Shown in pieces: positions 13,330 through 16,500 of a DNA stretch of 16,500 nucleotides. Source of the stretch: JAVBSN01 sp031556525 (GTDB lineage Bacteria > Bacillota > Clostridia > Lachnospirales > Lachnospiraceae). Location: contig JAVBSS010000072.1 of assembly GCA_031556525.1 (NCBI GenBank), positions 1-16,500 of the forward strand, in the 5' to 3' direction. Position 1 is the stretch's first letter; each line of letters starts with the position of its first letter. Position numbers and translations under genes: made by a program. The notes below the pieces were generated by a model. The model had not been told where the DNA came from, made no database searches, and saw nothing but the letters and a program-made list of their open reading frames with translations.

Positions 13330-16300
13330 CTAGTTGTTCATCTTTTTCTTAAGATCTTCTACTGCTTTTTTGTACTCATATTCATATGGTACTGTTTCCA
13401 TTGCTTCTATATAATAATGTAATGCCTTATCATAATCATTCATTATCTCATAGTATCTGCCTAATCTAAAACTTGCTTCGTGACATTTTGCATAATCACA
13501 AGAATTACACATTCTATTATTATACGTCTTAGTTAAATATTCAAATGCTTTATCATAAGAGCCTTCTTCTAGGTATAGTGCTCCTTTTAGATAAAATATT
13601 CTTGTCTTTATTCCGTTATCTTCTAATCTAAGCTTATCAACTTCTTCAAAGCCCTGTTTTATGGCATTCATTGCTTTATCTTTTTTATCTAGTATGTTAT
13701 AACAAGTTGCTAAATATATATGTCTCTGTAACGTACCTTCTGTTTTCTTCCAGTATTTTAATGCCTTTTTATAGTTATTTTCAAACATATATATAAATGC
13801 TAATCTCTCCATTGCGTTTGTATCTTTAAGGTCACTTGCCGCCTTTAGATATTTCTTTGCTTTCTTGAAATCCCCTGCTTCCATATAACACTCGCCAACA
13901 TATCCTAAATACCTTGGAGTTCCATTAAATCCATTCCAGTTATTTAGAAAGTCCGCTGCTTTTGTATGCTTAATATTATTCTTAACTTCATCCCATTTCT
14001 TATATACTTCTATAGCTTGTTCAAATTCCCCTCCATATCTTAGGGTCATGGCTTTTTCTGTTAAATCATAAGGGTTGCTAAATTTCTCATAAACTATATC
14101 GTGATATTTTGCTGCTTCTAGATGTCGTCCCAATCTATTTAGTGTTGTTACCATATTTCTATATACAACTGGTGTTGGTTCATTCTCTACCCTCGATATT
14201 GCCTCTAAATAGTTTTCAACAGCCTTTTCTAAATTGCCTTCATATTGATATGTCACACCTATATTATTATATGAGTGTGGGTTGTCCGGATCACATTTCT
14301 TTCCTTCTTCATAATCAGCTCTAGCTTCATCAAATCTATCTAATGCCATGTATGCCAGTCCACGATTCAAGAAATAATACAGACTTTGCTCATTTTCTAA
14401 TTGAGCTGTATGATATTCTAATGCTTTCTCATACTCATATTTATCATCATATATTTCTGCAATACGGCGATTAGCATCATAATGATTCGGATTAAGTTCT
14501 AATACTTTATTATACATTTCTAGAGCTTTATTGAACTCTTCCTCATCTCCATGTACTCTGCCTTTAAAATAGTATGCACCTATGTAATCTGCCTTTTCTT
14601 CTATTGCCTTATCTAAGAAATACTGCACTGTGCTAGTAGTCTTATTATCTTCTCTATTCCATGCTGCTTTCATATAATATATATAGTGCATTGAGAAGTT
14701 TCTCTCCGATTTATCTTTATCAGCATACTTATCAATTAACTTATCAAATATTTCCCTACCCTTTTTCTTGTCATCTTCACTTCTATCGTCTTTGGTAAGT
14801 AAATATTCACCGTATACCACTTCTATATCATCATATTCGGCCCCATTATCTTTTAGATATTCAAAAATCTTCTTTGACTCTTCATACTCATCATATACTA
14901 ATAATACCTTTATCTTGTATATATATGCTTGAAGGAAAAATGGTGTATATGATATACATTGGTTACAATCGTCAAAACATTCTTGATAGTATCCCATTTC
15001 ATAAAACGCTCTCAATCTTACACCATAGATTTCTCCATTCTCAGGATCCACCTTGACCGCCTCATCACATGTATCTACTACCTTTGTATACTCTTTCTCA
15101 TCTAGATATAGACTTGCTTTTCCCAATCTAAACATTATCTCATTTGGGCTCATCTCAATAGCTTTATTAATATATTCCAGTGCTTTTTCAGTATCCTTTA
15201 ATCCTGTATAACAACAACCTTGTCTAAATATCGTATAACTATGTCTTTTTAAATGCTTCTTAGTCTCTTCGGTTCCATCATCCTCTAGCTTTTCTAATTC
15301 TTCGCGCCATATAGTAAAGTACTCTAACGCACCTTCTATATCATCATCTATAGCCTTACAGTGAGCAAGTATATTATAGTACCTAAATACCTTATCGCCT
15401 AATGGTTTTGCTTTACTTATAGTCTCAAGTGCTTCTTTAATTCTCTTAGTTTGCATCTGACACCAAGCAAGTTCTACTATTGTATCGTTATTATTCTTAT
15501 CCTTCTTTAATTCCTCTGTATATATCTTAACTAATTCTTCTGTTGCCTTGTTGTAATATTCTTCTGCATTCATGTTATGAGAATCTTCATCTAATATATC
15601 TGCATATATATCTCTTGCCTTCTCATACTCCTTCATTATATATAGACAGTATGCTTTTCCACCTAACGCTGCAGCATCTTTCTCATCAAATTCATTAAGT
15701 ATTCTCTCATAGTAAGTAAGTGCTTCTTCAGCCTTACCATCTGATGAATAACATACTCCCATTAAATATAATACCTCTTTGTTATTAGGAAGTAATCTGT
15801 TAACCTGCTCCATAATTTCAAGAGCCTCTGCCTTCTTCTCATCGCGAAGTAATATTACTGCCTTTTCCATATCAAAATAAGGATAAGGTATACCTATCTT
15901 CTCCATCTCCGCTACTACTTTATCTATCTCTTCTCTATCATTGCCTCGCATTAATCTCTTTAACGATATATACAAGTTAATGTAGTTTTCGTAATCTAGA
16001 CTATCGTCTATCTCATCAAAGGCGTCAAAGTCTATTGTATCTGGGTTCTCAATATTATATACAACTGCATAGTCAATAAAATCTTTAGGGAATATCTCAT
16101 ATAACTCTTCTCTAGATTCCATTAGATCAAATGCCTCGTCAAATACTAACCAAATCTTCTGTGGCAGTATGTAATGATCCATTAAAAACCCAAGCAATCT
16201 ATTTCTTGCTTCTTCTTTGGTATCTAATCCAAAACACACTTCATTTTCTAAAAGCTCTGACCATGCCTCTTCACTAATTCTTCTTGAATATGCCTTATAT

Positions 16301-16500
16301 ATTACTTCTGCTTCCTTTATCCATCTACCCAGTGGCGAATCGTCATCCACTTCTTCTTCATCTGCATATTGTAGAGCTTCTTCATAAGCAGCACGAAGTC
16401 TCATAAATCCTTCACTATCTTCTTCTGGATTAACCACCGAAAGTTTTTCCCTATATGCATTTGTTATAATGTTTTTGTCTTTAGTTTCTTCAATTCCTAA
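13330..16500 (-). CDS. Large TPR protein with degenerate J-like N-terminus (5' end outside window)
   Basis: The frame is open through the right edge with no stop, so at least 1056 residues are encoded and the true start lies outside. An in-frame GTG at 16437 has no ribosome site and is not a start. The first visible residues (LGIEETKDKN..., then AYREKLSVV) align with J-domain helices I-II. Where the HPD tripeptide belongs, the sequence reads NPE, followed by EGFMRLRAAYEEAL as helix III. From about residue 190 of the visible product to the end lie many TPR units (e.g. around ALTYYERIL, ALEYINKAIEMSPN, ALEMYNKVLELNPN). Near the end is a CxxCxxxxCH cluster. It is predicted to be a cytosolic scaffold. 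It is translationally linked to hscC, suggesting it recruits clients or membranes to that Hsp70. Confidence 0.9.
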   Translation of the reverse strand, partial: LGIEETKDKNIITNAYREKLSVVNPEEDSEGFMRLRAAYEEALQYADEEEVDDDSPLGRWIKEAEVIYKAYSRRISEEAWSELLENEVCFGLDTKEEARNRLLGFLMDHYILPQKIWLVFDEAFDLMESREELYEIFPKDFIDYAVVYNIENPDTIDFDAFDEIDDSLDYENYINLYISLKRLMRGNDREEIDKVVAEMEKIGIPYPYFDMEKAVILLRDEKKAEALEIMEQVNRLLPNNKEVLYLMGVCYSSDGKAEEALTYYERILNEFDEKDAAALGGKAYCLYIMKEYEKARDIYADILDEDSHNMNAEEYYNKATEELVKIYTEELKKDKNNNDTIVELAWCQMQTKRIKEALETISKAKPLGDKVFRYYNILAHCKAIDDDIEGALEYFTIWREELEKLEDDGTEETKKHLKRHSYTIFRQGCCYTGLKDTEKALEYINKAIEMSPNEIMFRLGKASLYLDEKEYTKVVDTCDEAVKVDPENGEIYGVRLRAFYEMGYYQECFDDCNQCISYTPFFLQAYIYKIKVLLVYDEYEESKKIFEYLKDNGAEYDDIEVVYGEYLLTKDDRSEDDKKKGREIFDKLIDKYADKDKSERNFSMHYIYYMKAAWNREDNKTTSTVQYFLDKAIEEKADYIGAYYFKGRVHGDEEEFNKALEMYNKVLELNPNHYDANRRIAEIYDDKYEYEKALEYHTAQLENEQSLYYFLNRGLAYMALDRFDEARADYEEGKKCDPDNPHSYNNIGVTYQYEGNLEKAVENYLEAISRVENEPTPVVYRNMVTTLNRLGRHLEAAKYHDIVYEKFSNPYDLTEKAMTLRYGGEFEQAIEVYKKWDEVKNNIKHTKAADFLNNWNGFNGTPRYLGYVGECYMEAGDFKKAKKYLKAASDLKDTNAMERLAFIYMFENNYKKALKYWKKTEGTLQRHIYLATCYNILDKKDKAMNAIKQGFEEVDKLRLEDNGIKTRIFYLKGALYLEEGSYDKAFEYLTKTYNNRMCNSCDYAKCHEASFRLGRYYEIMNDYDKALHYYIEAMETVPYEYEYKKAVEDLKKKMNN

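Noticed and set aside
16435..16437. GTG as the start of the TPR protein
   Set aside because: The frame is open to the window edge, there is no ribosome site, and the codons upstream encode the expected J-like helices.
1..16500. CRISPR array, insertion sequence or prophage
   Set aside because: No regularly spaced repeats, transposase apart from the Rpn fragment, terminal inverted repeats, integrase or phage structural genes were seen.

Overview
This AT-rich window has every recognisable gene, including the tRNA, on the minus strand. Gene content suggests a low-GC anaerobic Firmicute of class Clostridia, most likely Lachnospiraceae. Grounds are the EFR1-type flavodoxin/ferredoxin, the LUD-domain protein with a clostridial cysteine tail, the fused MacB-like ABC exporter with its own two-component system, a Crh-like HPr homologue, an Rpn-family remnant, and strong Gly-rich Shine-Dalgarno sites. 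The species assignment is inference.

Layout in the direction of transcription (right to left). (A) >16500-9921: a three-gene operon. It encodes a large TPR protein with a degenerate J-like N-terminus (cut by the window edge), an HscC-type Hsp70, and a three-TM membrane protein with a large predicted extracytoplasmic domain. The TPR and hscC genes are 12 bp apart, and the hscC ribosome site overlaps the TPR stop codon. (B) 9669-9439: a monocistronic HPr-like protein with its own promoter and a very strong terminator. It has lost the catalytic His15 site but keeps the Ser46 motif. (C) 9108-8908: the C-terminal remnant of an Rpn-family nuclease, now a 54-codon frame with a good ribosome site. 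(D) 8732-8645: tRNA-Ser(GCU) with a consensus promoter and a terminator. (E) 8498-2728: a probable six-gene operon: ABC ATPase/permease fusion, OmpR-type regulator, histidine kinase, LUD-domain protein, a two-part immunity-like protein and a small conserved protein. An 11-bp-period direct repeat lies at its promoter and a terminator lies at 2677-2715. (F) 2628-313: an acidic 127-aa protein, an LRR-like protein, an EFR1-type ferredoxin protein and a small glycine-zipper membrane protein, ending in a hairpin at 248-284. (G) The left edge carries a consensus promoter with a boxA-like leader pointing off the window, probably an rRNA operon whose 16S gene starts outside.

How the parts may work together: the kinase/regulator pair probably controls the exporter through the direct repeat, a common arrangement for envelope-stress or antimicrobial-peptide detoxification modules. 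The HscC/J-TPR/membrane-protein operon looks like a dedicated chaperone module. Its J-like domain reads NPE where the HPD tripeptide should be, so it may not be an ordinary co-chaperone. This is the best candidate in the window for an undescribed system.
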